NCBI GenBank assembly: GCA_902604855.1
Contig: CACLAF010000009.1
Coordinates: 1 to 55,439, forward strand
Reading direction: 5' to 3'
Source: an uncultured SAR86 cluster bacterium
GTDB lineage: Bacteria > Pseudomonadota > Gammaproteobacteria > Magnimaribacterales > Magnimaribacteraceae
DNA length: 55,439 nucleotides
Made by a program: the position numbers and the translations under genes. The notes beneath the pieces were generated by a model. That model did no database searches and was not told the DNA's origin. It saw only the letters and a list, made by a program, of their open reading frames with translations. Positions 1-10,101 of the stretch are shown one piece after another. How positions within the stretch are numbered: the stretch's first letter is position 1; each line of letters starts with the position of its first letter.

Positions 1-231
1 CCATATTTTGATGCATTTACTACCTGGGGAGCTGTTGTAGCTACATACATGGTAGCTAAAAAATTACTTGAAAACTGGATTTATTGGTTTGTAATTGATT
101 TTGTATCAGTATTTCTATTTATCTCAAGAGAGCTATACATGACGGCTTTTCTTTTTACTGGTTATTTAATAATAATAGTATTTGGTTACCTGGCCTGGAA
201 AAGATCTATGCTTCAAATAAAAAGGGGTTAA
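1..231 (+). CDS. pnuC: PnuC-type nicotinamide riboside transporter, 5'-truncated by window edge
   Basis: Reading frame 1 is open from the first base and codes for the last 76 residues of a membrane protein. It reads DAFTTWGAVVATYMVAKK followed by ENWIYWFVID, the conserved end of PnuC transporters, where WxxW-type aromatic segments line the nicotinamide riboside path. Two hydrophobic segments and a basic tail ending KRG are visible. The family imports nicotinamide riboside across the inner membrane for NAD synthesis. The stop codon lies inside a terminator hairpin. The N-terminal part is outside the window, so substrate type within the Pnu family cannot be judged further. Confidence 0.85.
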   Translation, partial: PYFDAFTTWGAVVATYMVAKKLLENWIYWFVIDFVSVFLFISRELYMTAFLFTGYLIIIVFGYLAWKRSMLQIKRG

Positions 232-249
232 TATAAATTAACCCCTTTT
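220..249. terminator. Bidirectional intrinsic terminator between pnuC and katG
   Basis: A perfect 13-bp inverted repeat (220-232 against 237-249) has the loop ATAA. Its arms start and end in runs of A and T, so it can act as a rho-independent terminator on both strands. It contains the pnuC stop codon (229-231) and lies just past the katG stop, which suits two converging genes. Confidence 0.85.
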
Positions 250-264
250 CATATTTTACTTTAG

Positions 265-2418
<2,154 letters not shown>

Positions 2419-2485
2419 TTAACTAATAACTTGATAATTTACTATTTTTTTAAGTTTTGATAAATATATATTTTTCTACTAAATA

Positions 2486-2502
2486 ATTCGATAAAATCGA
2501 AT
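2486..2502. promoter_or_regulatory. 17-bp palindrome upstream of oxyR, candidate LysR-type operator
   Basis: A perfect 7-bp inverted repeat, ATTCGAT and ATCGAAT separated by AAA, ends 5 bp before the oxyR ATG. It contains a T-N11-A core as in LysR-family boxes. Its position over the likely oxyR promoter and start region suits autoregulation. Control of katG from the same site is also possible. Function is inferred from symmetry and position only. Confidence 0.45.
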
Positions 2503-2507
2503 ATTCA

Positions 2508-3419
2508 ATGATTACACTTAAACAAATTAACTATGCTTTAGCTGTAGCAGATACACTTCATTTTAAGCGTGCTGCAGACAAGTGTTTCGTATCTCCCTCG
2601 ACACTTAGTAATGCAATTACGGAAATGGAAACTCAACTCGGAATTCAGGTTTTTGAAAGAGATAACAAAAAGGTAATACTCACCGAATTAGGTTCTCTAG
2701 TTATCGATAAAGCCAAAGTTATCAAGACTGAAATTGATGGTATCAATAAAATTAGCCAGCTAAATGCAGAGCCTCTCTCAAATAAAATATCTCTAGGAAT
2801 AATCCCTACCATTGGTCCTTTTCTATTGCCTATTTTGCTGCCTAAATTAAAGTCGGATTATCCAAATTTGAATCTCAATATAATTGAGGCTCAAACTGAT
2901 GTATTACTTAACAAGATATCATCAGGAGAAATCGAATTAGCAATAATGGCCCTGCCTTTCAATACCAATGGCTTCAATGTAAATAAGTTTTGGACTGAAG
3001 ATTTTTATTGGATTAGTAGAAAAAATGACCCAAGATCAAAAAAACCTTCCATAAAAGCAAAAGAGATAGATTTAGATGAGTTAATTATGTTGGAGGAGGG
3101 AAATTGTTTAAAAGATCACATCTTGGATGCATGTAAAATAAAGAATACTGCAAAAATCACTTTCAATGCATCGACTTTAAGCACCTCCATAGAATTAGTA
3201 AAAGGAGATATTGGGACCACCTTCGTGCCTGAAATGGCCGTAAACCAATTATTGATTGCTAATCCTGAACTGAAAGAAACCAAATTGGATGAAAAAGGTC
3301 CACATAGAGAAATAGCGTTAATATCACGAAATAATTATGCAGGTGATAGAGATATTAAAAGTCTGATAGATTTATTTACTGAACAATTAAATAGTAACCA
3401 AAAAATCAAAGTAGGGTGA
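2508..3419 (+). CDS. oxyR: OxyR-type peroxide-sensing LysR regulator
   Basis: This 303-aa protein has an N-terminal winged helix-turn-helix (about residues 2-60: LKQINYALAVADTLHF, AADKCFVSPSTLSNAI) and a C-terminal LysR substrate-binding fold. The region LEEGNCLKDHILDAC places Cys200 and Cys209 nine residues apart. This matches the redox pair Cys199/Cys208 of E. coli OxyR, and the surrounding sequence matches OxyR better than other LysR proteins. It should form a disulfide with peroxide and activate katG, which lies divergent next to it. There is no obvious Shine-Dalgarno before the ATG, and a perfect palindrome sits just upstream. Confidence 0.93.
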   Translation: MITLKQINYALAVADTLHFKRAADKCFVSPSTLSNAITEMETQLGIQVFERDNKKVILTELGSLVIDKAKVIKTEIDGINKISQLNAEPLSNKISLGIIPTIGPFLLPILLPKLKSDYPNLNLNIIEAQTDVLLNKISSGEIELAIMALPFNTNGFNVNKFWTEDFYWISRKNDPRSKKPSIKAKEIDLDELIMLEEGNCLKDHILDACKIKNTAKITFNASTLSTSIELVKGDIGTTFVPEMAVNQLLIANPELKETKLDEKGPHREIALISRNNYAGDRDIKSLIDLFTEQLNSNQKIKVG

Positions 3420-3496
3420 AAACACTTCTTATCACTCTAAAAGCTTTATGAGTTAATCTGGTTTATATGAGAGAATATAACCAAATGGAGTAAATT

Positions 3497-3976
3497 ATGG
3501 CAAAAGCTTTATATCCCGGTACGTTCGATCCAATAACACTTGGTCATATAGATATCATTGATAGGGCATTGCATCTATTTGATGAGGTTACAGTGGCAAT
3601 TGCAACTAGTGCTGCAAAAAAACCCATTTTTACTCTCGAAGAGAGAATTGAACACATCGATAACATATTTGAAGGAAATAAAAAGGTAAAGGCAATAGGA
3701 TTTACTGGCCTTGTGGTAGATCTTGCAAAAGAACAGGAATCTAATATTCTTATTAGAGGTCTAAGAGCCGTATCTGATTTTGAATACGAATTTCAACTGG
3801 CAAATATGAATAGAGCAATGTCTCCAGATTTAGAGAGCGTATTCTTGACTCCCAAAGCAAAATTTTCATTTCTTTCTTCTACCTTGGTGAGAGAAATAGC
3901 CTCCATGGGTGGAAAAATTGACTCATTCGTTGATCCTATCGTAATGAGAGCTTTACAAGAAAAATTTAAAAAATAG
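3497..3976 (+). CDS. coaD: Phosphopantetheine adenylyltransferase CoaD
   Basis: CoaD joins ATP and 4'-phosphopantetheine to give dephospho-CoA, the penultimate step of CoA synthesis. At 159 aa it has the usual length. It carries the nucleotidyltransferase motif TLGH (residues 14-17) after YPGTFDP, the RGLRAVSDFEYE segment and the C-terminal SSTLVREIASMGG signature. A TGGAG ribosome-binding site lies about 8 nt before the ATG. Its end overlaps the convergent mutM end by 11 bp; coaD and mutM are neighbours in many gammaproteobacteria. Confidence 0.97.
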   Translation: MAKALYPGTFDPITLGHIDIIDRALHLFDEVTVAIATSAAKKPIFTLEERIEHIDNIFEGNKKVKAIGFTGLVVDLAKEQESNILIRGLRAVSDFEYEFQLANMNRAMSPDLESVFLTPKAKFSFLSSTLVREIASMGGKIDSFVDPIVMRALQEKFKK

Positions 3977-4784
3977 ATTGGCATTTAGGGCAATAGGCGC
4001 TGGCTCTTTGTCCAATTCTTTTCCCTTTAATAATTGAAAAACATTCATAACACTCTTCTCCTTCTCTGCCATAAACCCTTAGACTTTGTTTGAAATAGCC
4101 TGGTTTACTATCTCCACTAACAAAGTCACGCAATGTAGTTCCTCCTTCCTCAATCGATTTTCTAAGAATATGTACAATTTCTTTGGCGAGTAAATCATAT
4201 TTTTTCCTTGGCACCTTACCTGCCATGCATGAAGGCCTAATTCCAGCTGCGAATAAAGCTTCACTTGCGTAGATATTTCCGACTCCAACTACAACTTTAG
4301 AATTCATTATAAAATTCTTAATGGGAACTTTTCTTTTTCTAGATTTATAAAATAGATAATCGCCACTAAAGCTATTACCAAGTGGCTCTGGACCTAAGTT
4401 TTTTAAAAGAAAATGCGTTTCGATATCCTTTGACCATAAAAAACAACCAAATCTTCTAGGATCGCAGTATCTCAAAATGGTCCCATCTTCAAAACAAATG
4501 TCGATATGATCATGTTTTTTGAGATTCTCTTTTCTGGCTATCCTAAGACTTCCAGACATTCCTAAATGTACGATCAGATTTTCATTTGAACTCTCAAGTA
4601 AAAGATATTTTCCTCTTCTTTTTATGCTTTCAATTTTTTTCTTCTCTAATTTTCTTTTGATCAAAGATTTAGGTACAGGCCATCTCAATGAAGGTTGACG
4701 AATTATCACCGATTTAATTGTCTTATTGATTATGTGAGGTTCAATCCCTCTTAAGGTTGTTTCAACTTCAGGTAATTCAGGCAC
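3966..4784 (-). CDS. mutM: Formamidopyrimidine-DNA glycosylase (Fpg/MutM)
   Basis: MutM removes 8-oxoguanine and formamidopyrimidines and nicks the abasic site. The protein (272 aa) starts MPELPEVET, exposing the catalytic Pro2 and Glu3 after Met removal. It has the RRGKYLLL lysine segment, LIVHLGMSGSL, the helix-two-turn-helix, and a C-terminal zinc finger with Cys245, Cys248, Cys265 and Cys268. It is the last gene of a minus-strand operon behind tolC and a hydrolase (11-bp gap). Repair of oxidised DNA suits the nearby KatG/OxyR and peroxiredoxin genes, but the coaD adjacency is the conserved one. Confidence 0.97.
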   Translation of the reverse strand: MPELPEVETTLRGIEPHIINKTIKSVIIRQPSLRWPVPKSLIKRKLEKKKIESIKRRGKYLLLESSNENLIVHLGMSGSLRIARKENLKKHDHIDICFEDGTILRYCDPRRFGCFLWSKDIETHFLLKNLGPEPLGNSFSGDYLFYKSRKRKVPIKNFIMNSKVVVGVGNIYASEALFAAGIRPSCMAGKVPRKKYDLLAKEIVHILRKSIEEGGTTLRDFVSGDSKPGYFKQSLRVYGREGEECYECFSIIKGKRIGQRASAYCPKCQSIF

Positions 4785-4795
4785 TTGCGTTCAAG

Positions 4796-5842
4796 CTAAT
4801 TTATTTGAGTTTGTGAACCAGTTATTTCTTCAACCACCCTTATTAATGCTTCAGCTATCTCATTTGGAACCTCTTCTTGAAGAAAATGACCAGCAGTAGT
4901 TTTTGTAAGACGTGCATTTGGAAAATTTTGTTGCATGAAGGGAAGAGCTCTTCCAAGAATTGGATCATTTTCGCCCCAAACTATTTCAGCAGGAATTTCT
5001 AATGTATTTACGTACTCTTCTACTCGCCGCATCGAAGGAGCACTCGGATGATTAGGTCCGTCGGGTACCATTCTCATCATTGCAAGTGGCGCCTTGGAAT
5101 TTCCACTTTCATAAACAGGTCTTCCATAAAGTTCAGCGACTTCTGAGGTCCATGAATCAGGATTTCCTTGAACACTTTTCAATCTCTCGAATATCGAAAA
5201 GACCACCTCTAGCAAAAGTTCACCAATTACTGGAGTTTTGACTAATGCATGAGCCGGAGACAGATCAGCATTTACTTTAGGAGCATTAAAACCTGTATTG
5301 AGTAGAACAGCACCTTTAAGCAATTCGGGAGATAGAGACAATGCACCCATACCGATGGGCCCTCCCCAATCTTGTCCTGCGTATACTAATTCTTTAAGTT
5401 CAAGCTCCCTCAAGACCTTATTTATCCAGTAAATATGATTTTCTGCAGTGTGCTCACTAGCTGGTATTTTAGAAGAGAATCCTAACCCCAGACTAGTTGG
5501 CATAATAACCCTTACTTTATTCAGAGGTAATTTTTCTACTACTTTTCTATATAAAAACCCTGAAGTAGGATTACCGTGCATTAAAAAAACAGGGAACCCT
5601 TCTCCTGCCTCAACAACATGAACCTTTAATCCTGGCTCGACTTCTATAAAGTAACTTTTATAGTTTGAGTCAACCATATTTGAAGCATAAACTGGTAGAG
5701 GAAAAGCCTCATAAGTTCCAGAATCTAAAACTACTTGGCCATTACCAATTGGAGTAACTACATATCCATCACGAGTTACAAAGAAACTTAGGATAATTAA
5801 GGCAAAAGCTATGAGAACGAGAATTCTTAGAAAAGTTTTCAT
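4796..5842 (-). CDS. Membrane-anchored haloalkane-dehalogenase-like alpha/beta hydrolase
   Basis: The protein has 348 aa. Residues 1-22 form a hydrophobic signal/anchor. The rest is an alpha/beta hydrolase core with HGNPTS (residues 89-94), nucleophile motif GQDWGG (Asp158), likely acid Asp293 (WGENDP) and base His319 (GHFLQEE). An Asp nucleophile flanked by Trp159 and the HGN asparagine (Asn91) is the haloalkane dehalogenase pattern; epoxide hydrolases also use Asp but usually have HGFP. The cytoplasmic dehalogenases I know lack this N-terminal segment, so this one is probably periplasmic or inner-membrane bound. It lies 7 bp downstream of tolC in the same operon. Substrate unknown. Confidence 0.8.
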   Translation of the reverse strand: MKTFLRILVLIAFALIILSFFVTRDGYVVTPIGNGQVVLDSGTYEAFPLPVYASNMVDSNYKSYFIEVEPGLKVHVVEAGEGFPVFLMHGNPTSGFLYRKVVEKLPLNKVRVIMPTSLGLGFSSKIPASEHTAENHIYWINKVLRELELKELVYAGQDWGGPIGMGALSLSPELLKGAVLLNTGFNAPKVNADLSPAHALVKTPVIGELLLEVVFSIFERLKSVQGNPDSWTSEVAELYGRPVYESGNSKAPLAMMRMVPDGPNHPSAPSMRRVEEYVNTLEIPAEIVWGENDPILGRALPFMQQNFPNARLTKTTAGHFLQEEVPNEIAEALIRVVEEITGSQTQIN

Positions 5843-5849
5843 AGAATCC

Positions 5850-7184
5850 TCAGTTCATTTGATTACTTATTTTTATGAGGTCATCAGGGCTTAGGATTCC
5901 GACAGAAGCCTTCAATCTCAGCATTGAAATAATATAATTGTATCTTGAGCTAGCGTAATCTCTTTGTGCTTGAAATACTCTTTTTTGAGCATCCAGCAAA
6001 TCTACAGTATTTCTTGTACCAACCTCATAGCCCACTTGCGTAGCTTCAAGTGCAGATTCTGCAGATGCGAGGGCTTGTTTTCTAGCGGTGACATTAGCTA
6101 CTTGAGTTTGAACGCCAAAGTGATTGGATCTAATATCTCTGATAGTAGATCTCTCAGAGTAAATAGCTTGCTCTTTAGATCGATCATAATTAGCGTAAGC
6201 TTGTCTTCTTGCTGAGCTAATGGCGCCTCCTGCAAACAATGGTAAGTTAAATTGAATAGAATATTGTCTGGTGTCTTGTTCAACTCCAAATAATGGATTT
6301 TGAATAAAACCACCGAATTTACCCTGTTTTGTTGTACTTGTTGAGACTCTTCCAACCAGGTCTATTTGGGGAAGATGATTGGAAGCAGATGCTCTAGCTG
6401 TTGCTTGCGCCGCATCTCTTTGAAGTTTAGCTGCTTTGAGTTGATAATTATTTTTTATGCCTAAGGATACCCAGTTCTCCCGATCCAATGGATCAGGTAA
6501 TGATATTTCAAATTCATCCATCAATGGAGAAAGTAAACTTATATCTCTACCTACTATTGAAGTAAGAGTTTCTTTTGCAGTATCCAGTTGCGATTCTTGT
6601 GCAATTCTCGATACTACTGTTAGGTCGAATGCTGCCTGAGTTTCTTGCACTTCTGTAATTGCTGCTAGACCAACATCAAATCTTTTTTTAGCTAAATCTC
6701 TTTGCCTACCTATTGCTTTTTCTTCTGCTTTAGCTGCATTTAAGCTATCAATTGAGTTAAGAACATTGAAGTAAGCTGAGGCTACTCTGATCATAGTTTC
6801 TTGTTGTTGATAAGCAAATTCTGCAGCTGCTGCTTCTGACAAAGCTGTTCCTCTCTCAAATTGAAACCATTTATCTAATCTAAAAATTGGTTGATTTAAA
6901 TTCGCAAAGTAAGCATTAGAGTTGTATTGATCTATAAGCTGCTCTTCAACTCTATACTCATTCCAGTTAGTGCTTCCGGACACACTAAGCGTTGGAAGGA
7001 GACCTGCTATCCCTTGGGTTCTATTCTCTTTTCCCGATCGGTAAGAAGCCTCAGCAGCTCTCAACAAGGGGTCATTCTTAAGTGCTAATTCGTAAACTTC
7101 AGAAAGATTTTCTCCTCTGATTGGGATTGTCATTGTTAAGAAGATCAAGCAAAAGAAAGGAACTATTATGTTTTTAAAACGCAT
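5850..7184 (-). CDS. tolC: TolC-family outer-membrane efflux channel
   Basis: This 444-aa protein has an N-terminal signal peptide (hydrophobic to about residue 23). It then shows the two repeated halves of the outer-membrane efflux family: long coiled helices and segments such as LYELALKNDP-like YELALKNDPLLRAA, GLLPTLSVSG, QAAFDLT and the second-half DLLDAQKRVFQAQRDY. TolC trimers form the exit duct for type I secretion and tripartite pumps. No membrane-fusion protein or pump gene adjoins it, so it probably serves pumps coded elsewhere. It heads the operon tolC, hydrolase, mutM. Confidence 0.93.
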   Translation of the reverse strand: MRFKNIIVPFFCLIFLTMTIPIRGENLSEVYELALKNDPLLRAAEASYRSGKENRTQGIAGLLPTLSVSGSTNWNEYRVEEQLIDQYNSNAYFANLNQPIFRLDKWFQFERGTALSEAAAAEFAYQQQETMIRVASAYFNVLNSIDSLNAAKAEEKAIGRQRDLAKKRFDVGLAAITEVQETQAAFDLTVVSRIAQESQLDTAKETLTSIVGRDISLLSPLMDEFEISLPDPLDRENWVSLGIKNNYQLKAAKLQRDAAQATARASASNHLPQIDLVGRVSTSTTKQGKFGGFIQNPLFGVEQDTRQYSIQFNLPLFAGGAISSARRQAYANYDRSKEQAIYSERSTIRDIRSNHFGVQTQVANVTARKQALASAESALEATQVGYEVGTRNTVDLLDAQKRVFQAQRDYASSRYNYIISMLRLKASVGILSPDDLIKISNQMN

Positions 7185-7198
7185 TTTTTATAATCTTT

Positions 7199-7224
7199 AG
7201 GTGTATTAGTCTACTATAACACCT
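7199..7224. promoter_or_regulatory. Interrupted palindrome in the tolC / peroxiredoxin divergent promoter region
   Basis: AGGTGT (7199-7204) and ACACCT (7219-7224) are exact inverted repeats around an inner TAGT/ACTA match, giving a 26-bp operator-like dyad. It lies 15 bp from the tolC start and 60 bp from the peroxiredoxin start. There is no T-run, so it does not look like a terminator. The binding protein is unknown; OxyR or an efflux regulator are possibilities only. Confidence 0.35.
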
Positions 7225-7255
7225 CTTAGATTCGCAACAAAATTAATTCTTAGCC

Positions 7256-7278
7256 TATAATGATATTTTACTAAGGAG
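7256..7278 (+). promoter_or_regulatory. -10 box and ribosome-binding site of the peroxiredoxin-P450 operon
   Basis: A consensus TATAAT lies at 7256-7261, followed by AAGGAG at 7273-7278, 5 nt before the ATG. The -35 region is poor (TTCGCA 19 bp upstream at best). This is the only good promoter seen for the five genes that follow. Confidence 0.55.
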
Positions 7279-7283
7279 AAAAA

Positions 7284-7766
7284 ATGACAATACAAGTTGG
7301 AGATACATTACCCTCAATTAATTTAACAACCATGACCTCTGAAGGCCCTAAACCAGTTTCTTTGACAGAACTTTCTGCAGGAAAAAAAGTTGTTTTATTT
7401 GCAGTTCCTGGAGCTTTCACTCCAACATGCAGTGTGCAACATTTGCCTGGATTTCTTGAAAAGAATAGCGATTTAAAAGATAAAGGTGCTGATATTGTTG
7501 CATGTATTTCTGTCAATGACCCTTTTGTAATGCACGCATGGGGTGAAGATAGAAAAGTAGGAGACGATGTTTTGATGTTATCAGATGGAAATGGAGAATT
7601 TACCGCTGCAATAGGCCTAGAAATGGATGGGAGTGGATTTGGTCTGGGAACAAGATCCCAAAGATATGCAATGGTGATAGATGATGGAGTAGTCTCAATT
7701 TTAAACGTGGAATCTGGTCCTGGTTTAGATGTTAGTTCAGCTGAAACGATACTAGAACAACTTTAA
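7284..7766 (+). CDS. Peroxiredoxin, Prx5/type II family
   Basis: This thiol peroxidase of 160 aa reduces hydrogen peroxide and organic hydroperoxides. The peroxidatic Cys49 sits in PGAFTPTCSVQHLPGF, the hallmark of the Prx5 subfamily; the start VGDTLPSINL and the segment NDPFVMHAWG also fit. A second cysteine, Cys74, is present (VACISVND). No fused glutaredoxin domain is seen. It is the first gene of a tight operon with the P450 gene (2-bp gap), which suggests a link between peroxide or lipid-hydroperoxide control and P450 chemistry. That link is inference. Confidence 0.92.
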   Translation: MTIQVGDTLPSINLTTMTSEGPKPVSLTELSAGKKVVLFAVPGAFTPTCSVQHLPGFLEKNSDLKDKGADIVACISVNDPFVMHAWGEDRKVGDDVLMLSDGNGEFTAAIGLEMDGSGFGLGTRSQRYAMVIDDGVVSILNVESGPGLDVSSAETILEQL

Positions 7767-7768
7767 AG

Positions 7769-9007
7769 ATGACCAAGCCTATTTATGACATAGGACAAAT
7801 CTGCGAATTAGATAAATGGGAGACTTTTATCAATGGTCAACCATTTGATATCTTCAAAAGACTGCGTGAAGAAGCGCCAATATATTGGCACGAAGAAAGT
7901 CTAGATTTTGAGCCTGGTTTTTGGGCTCTCACTAAACACGAAGATATAGTAAGAGTTTCTAAGGATCCGATGACTTTTTCATCAGCAGTCGGCGGACACT
8001 TAATGACAATGGGCGATCCTGAGGTGGTAGATCCATCTGCTGTAGCTGCAATAATTGGGAATATGATAGGAATGGATCCTCCTGATCATCAAATTTACAG
8101 AAAAATGGTAGCACCAAGCTTTACACCAAAAGCCATTAGAACACTTGAAGGAGATATGAGACTGAAGATACGTGAGCTTCTTGAAAATGTTGAAGACAAA
8201 GGAGAATTTAATTTCGTTACTGAAATATCTGAGCAATTACCTCTGTGGGTACTTTGTGAAATGATGGGAATTCCGGAATCTGAAAGACCTAAAATAAGAG
8301 ATCTAGTAAATAATCTTACTGATGCCTCAATACAGCAAGATCCTAATAACGCCTTTCAAATATGGGTAAATTATATGGAACTTTTCAAGATGGGAAGGGA
8401 CATGATTGAAGAAAGAAGAAAAAATCCGACAGATGATCTGATGAGCGTGGTTGCTAATACGAAGATTGAGGGAGGAGAACTTCCACCAGAGTTGCTAGAC
8501 GGCTTCTTTCTATTGATGGTTATAGCTGGAAATGAAACTACTAGGAATACACTTACTGGAGGTTTGATGGCATTAACTGATAATCCTGAAGAAAGAGAAA
8601 AGCTTTTGAAAGATCCGGCTTTAATTTCAAATGCTACTGATGAAATGTTGAGATGGGTGACCTCTGTTATCTATTTCAGAAGAACTGCAACAAAAGATAC
8701 GAATATTAGAGGTCAAGACATAAAAGCTGGAGATAAGGTAGTAATGTGGTATGGCTCAGCGAATAGAGATGAAGATATATTTAAAGATGGACATTTATTC
8801 AAAGTAGATAGAGAGAATGCTAAAAAGCATCTTGCATTCGGTGCTGGAGAACATCTTTGTTTAGGCAATAGATTAGGTCATATGCAGATAAGGATTTTAT
8901 TTGAGGAGCTCCTAGATCGTTTTCCTAATATTCACTCAATATCAGATCCGGTAAGAATACCTTCTAATTTTTTAGCTGGAATTTCAGAACTAAAAGTTAG
9001 GATATAA
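7769..9007 (+). CDS. Cytochrome P450 (CYP125/124-like soluble bacterial class)
   Basis: This 412-aa heme monooxygenase has I-helix AGNETT (residues 253-258), ExxR at Glu292-Arg295, and heme-ligand Cys364 in FGAGEHLCLGNRLGH. The segments FWALTKHEDIVRVSKDP and MDPPDHQIYRKMVAPSFTPKAI resemble bacterial P450s that oxidise the ends of sterol side chains, isoprenoids or fatty chains. Substrate cannot be set from sequence alone. No ferredoxin or ferredoxin reductase gene is nearby, so redox partners must come from elsewhere. There is no membrane anchor. The genes on both sides are 1-2 bp away, so it is co-transcribed with peroxiredoxin and the unknown gene that follows. Confidence 0.93.
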   Translation: MTKPIYDIGQICELDKWETFINGQPFDIFKRLREEAPIYWHEESLDFEPGFWALTKHEDIVRVSKDPMTFSSAVGGHLMTMGDPEVVDPSAVAAIIGNMIGMDPPDHQIYRKMVAPSFTPKAIRTLEGDMRLKIRELLENVEDKGEFNFVTEISEQLPLWVLCEMMGIPESERPKIRDLVNNLTDASIQQDPNNAFQIWVNYMELFKMGRDMIEERRKNPTDDLMSVVANTKIEGGELPPELLDGFFLLMVIAGNETTRNTLTGGLMALTDNPEEREKLLKDPALISNATDEMLRWVTSVIYFRRTATKDTNIRGQDIKAGDKVVMWYGSANRDEDIFKDGHLFKVDRENAKKHLAFGAGEHLCLGNRLGHMQIRILFEELLDRFPNIHSISDPVRIPSNFLAGISELKVRI

Positions 9008-9008
9008 A

Positions 9009-10097
9009 ATGATCTCAAAAGGGGACGATTTTCCAATTCATCAATTACCTTCACCAATTGCCGAAGTCGGGACCGAAAGAAACTTCTATGATAGATATTT
9101 TTTCAATGGTTATAGCGAAGATGGGAGTATATTTTTTGGAGCAGCGTTTTGCGTCTACCCAAATCTTAATATAAAAGATGCCAGTTTTATTTTGGTGCTA
9201 GAGGGCATTCAACACAACTTCAGATATTCAGATGTATTGAACCACGAGAGAATGAAAATAAAGGTAGGTTCTTTTGAGATCGAAATATTAGAGCCACTCA
9301 AGAAGTTAAAAATAGTTATAGACGATAAAGACAAAGAAATATCAGCAAATTTAACTTTTGTAGGTAGATTTGAACCTATGGAAGAACCAAGAATGACCAT
9401 TAAAAATGGCCCTCGAATTTATATGGATTCAACCCGTATGACACAACATGGTAATTGGAGTGGCTTTATACATTTCAAAAGTAATAAAGTTGAGTTGTCT
9501 GAAAAAAAATATGTAGGTACCCGTGATAGATCCTGGGGCATAAGACCTGTTGGATCACAAGATTCACAGATTGTTCCACCAATAAAATTACCCCAATTTT
9601 ACTGGTTATGGGCTCCTGTAAATTTTATAGATCAATCTTCTCATCTGTATTTTGTTGATGATGAGGAGGGATATGCTACAAATTGTCATTCTGTCCTTCA
9701 AAATAAGAATGAGAGCATAAAACTATATGAATTAAAAAAGGAAGTTGAATATAAAGATGGAACAAGGAGAATCTCTAAAGCCCGATTCTCAGCTTTAAAA
9801 AAGGATGGAACTAAATTAACTTGGTCTTTAACCCCCAAATATCATATTTTCATGTGCGGATTAGGCTATATGCATCCCGAATGGGGTCATGGTCAGTTCC
9901 AGGGCGAAAATCAATCACTTTATGATTTCTATGATCTAAGTGAAGATCCACATGATCCACCATTCCTTCATATTCAAGCTATTTGTGATGTAGAGTTGCA
10001 GGAAGGAAAATCGTATCAGAAGGGAATAGGTGCATTAGAACAACTTCTTATAGGTCCTCATCTAACTAGTGGTTTTGAAAGTCTTTTAGATACCTAG
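9009..10097 (+). CDS. Conserved hypothetical protein between P450 and phosphotransferase genes
   Basis: I do not recognise a characterised family for this 362-aa protein. It has no signal peptide or membrane segment, is rich in aromatic residues and alternates short beta-like stretches. A motif GTRDRSWGIRP near residue 170 recalls the RDxSWGxR signature of lipocalin-like proteins related to hydroxyneurosporene synthase (CrtC); this is a weak resemblance, not an assignment. Other marked segments are QFYWLWAPVNF and YMHPEWGHG. Its ATG begins 1 nt after the P450 stop and the next gene starts 4 nt after its own stop. It is therefore part of the same operon, possibly binding or processing the P450 substrate. 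Confidence 0.75.
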   Translation: MISKGDDFPIHQLPSPIAEVGTERNFYDRYFFNGYSEDGSIFFGAAFCVYPNLNIKDASFILVLEGIQHNFRYSDVLNHERMKIKVGSFEIEILEPLKKLKIVIDDKDKEISANLTFVGRFEPMEEPRMTIKNGPRIYMDSTRMTQHGNWSGFIHFKSNKVELSEKKYVGTRDRSWGIRPVGSQDSQIVPPIKLPQFYWLWAPVNFIDQSSHLYFVDDEEGYATNCHSVLQNKNESIKLYELKKEVEYKDGTRRISKARFSALKKDGTKLTWSLTPKYHIFMCGLGYMHPEWGHGQFQGENQSLYDFYDLSEDPHDPPFLHIQAICDVELQEGKSYQKGIGALEQLLIGPHLTSGFESLLDT

Positions 10098-10101
10098 GTA
10101 C

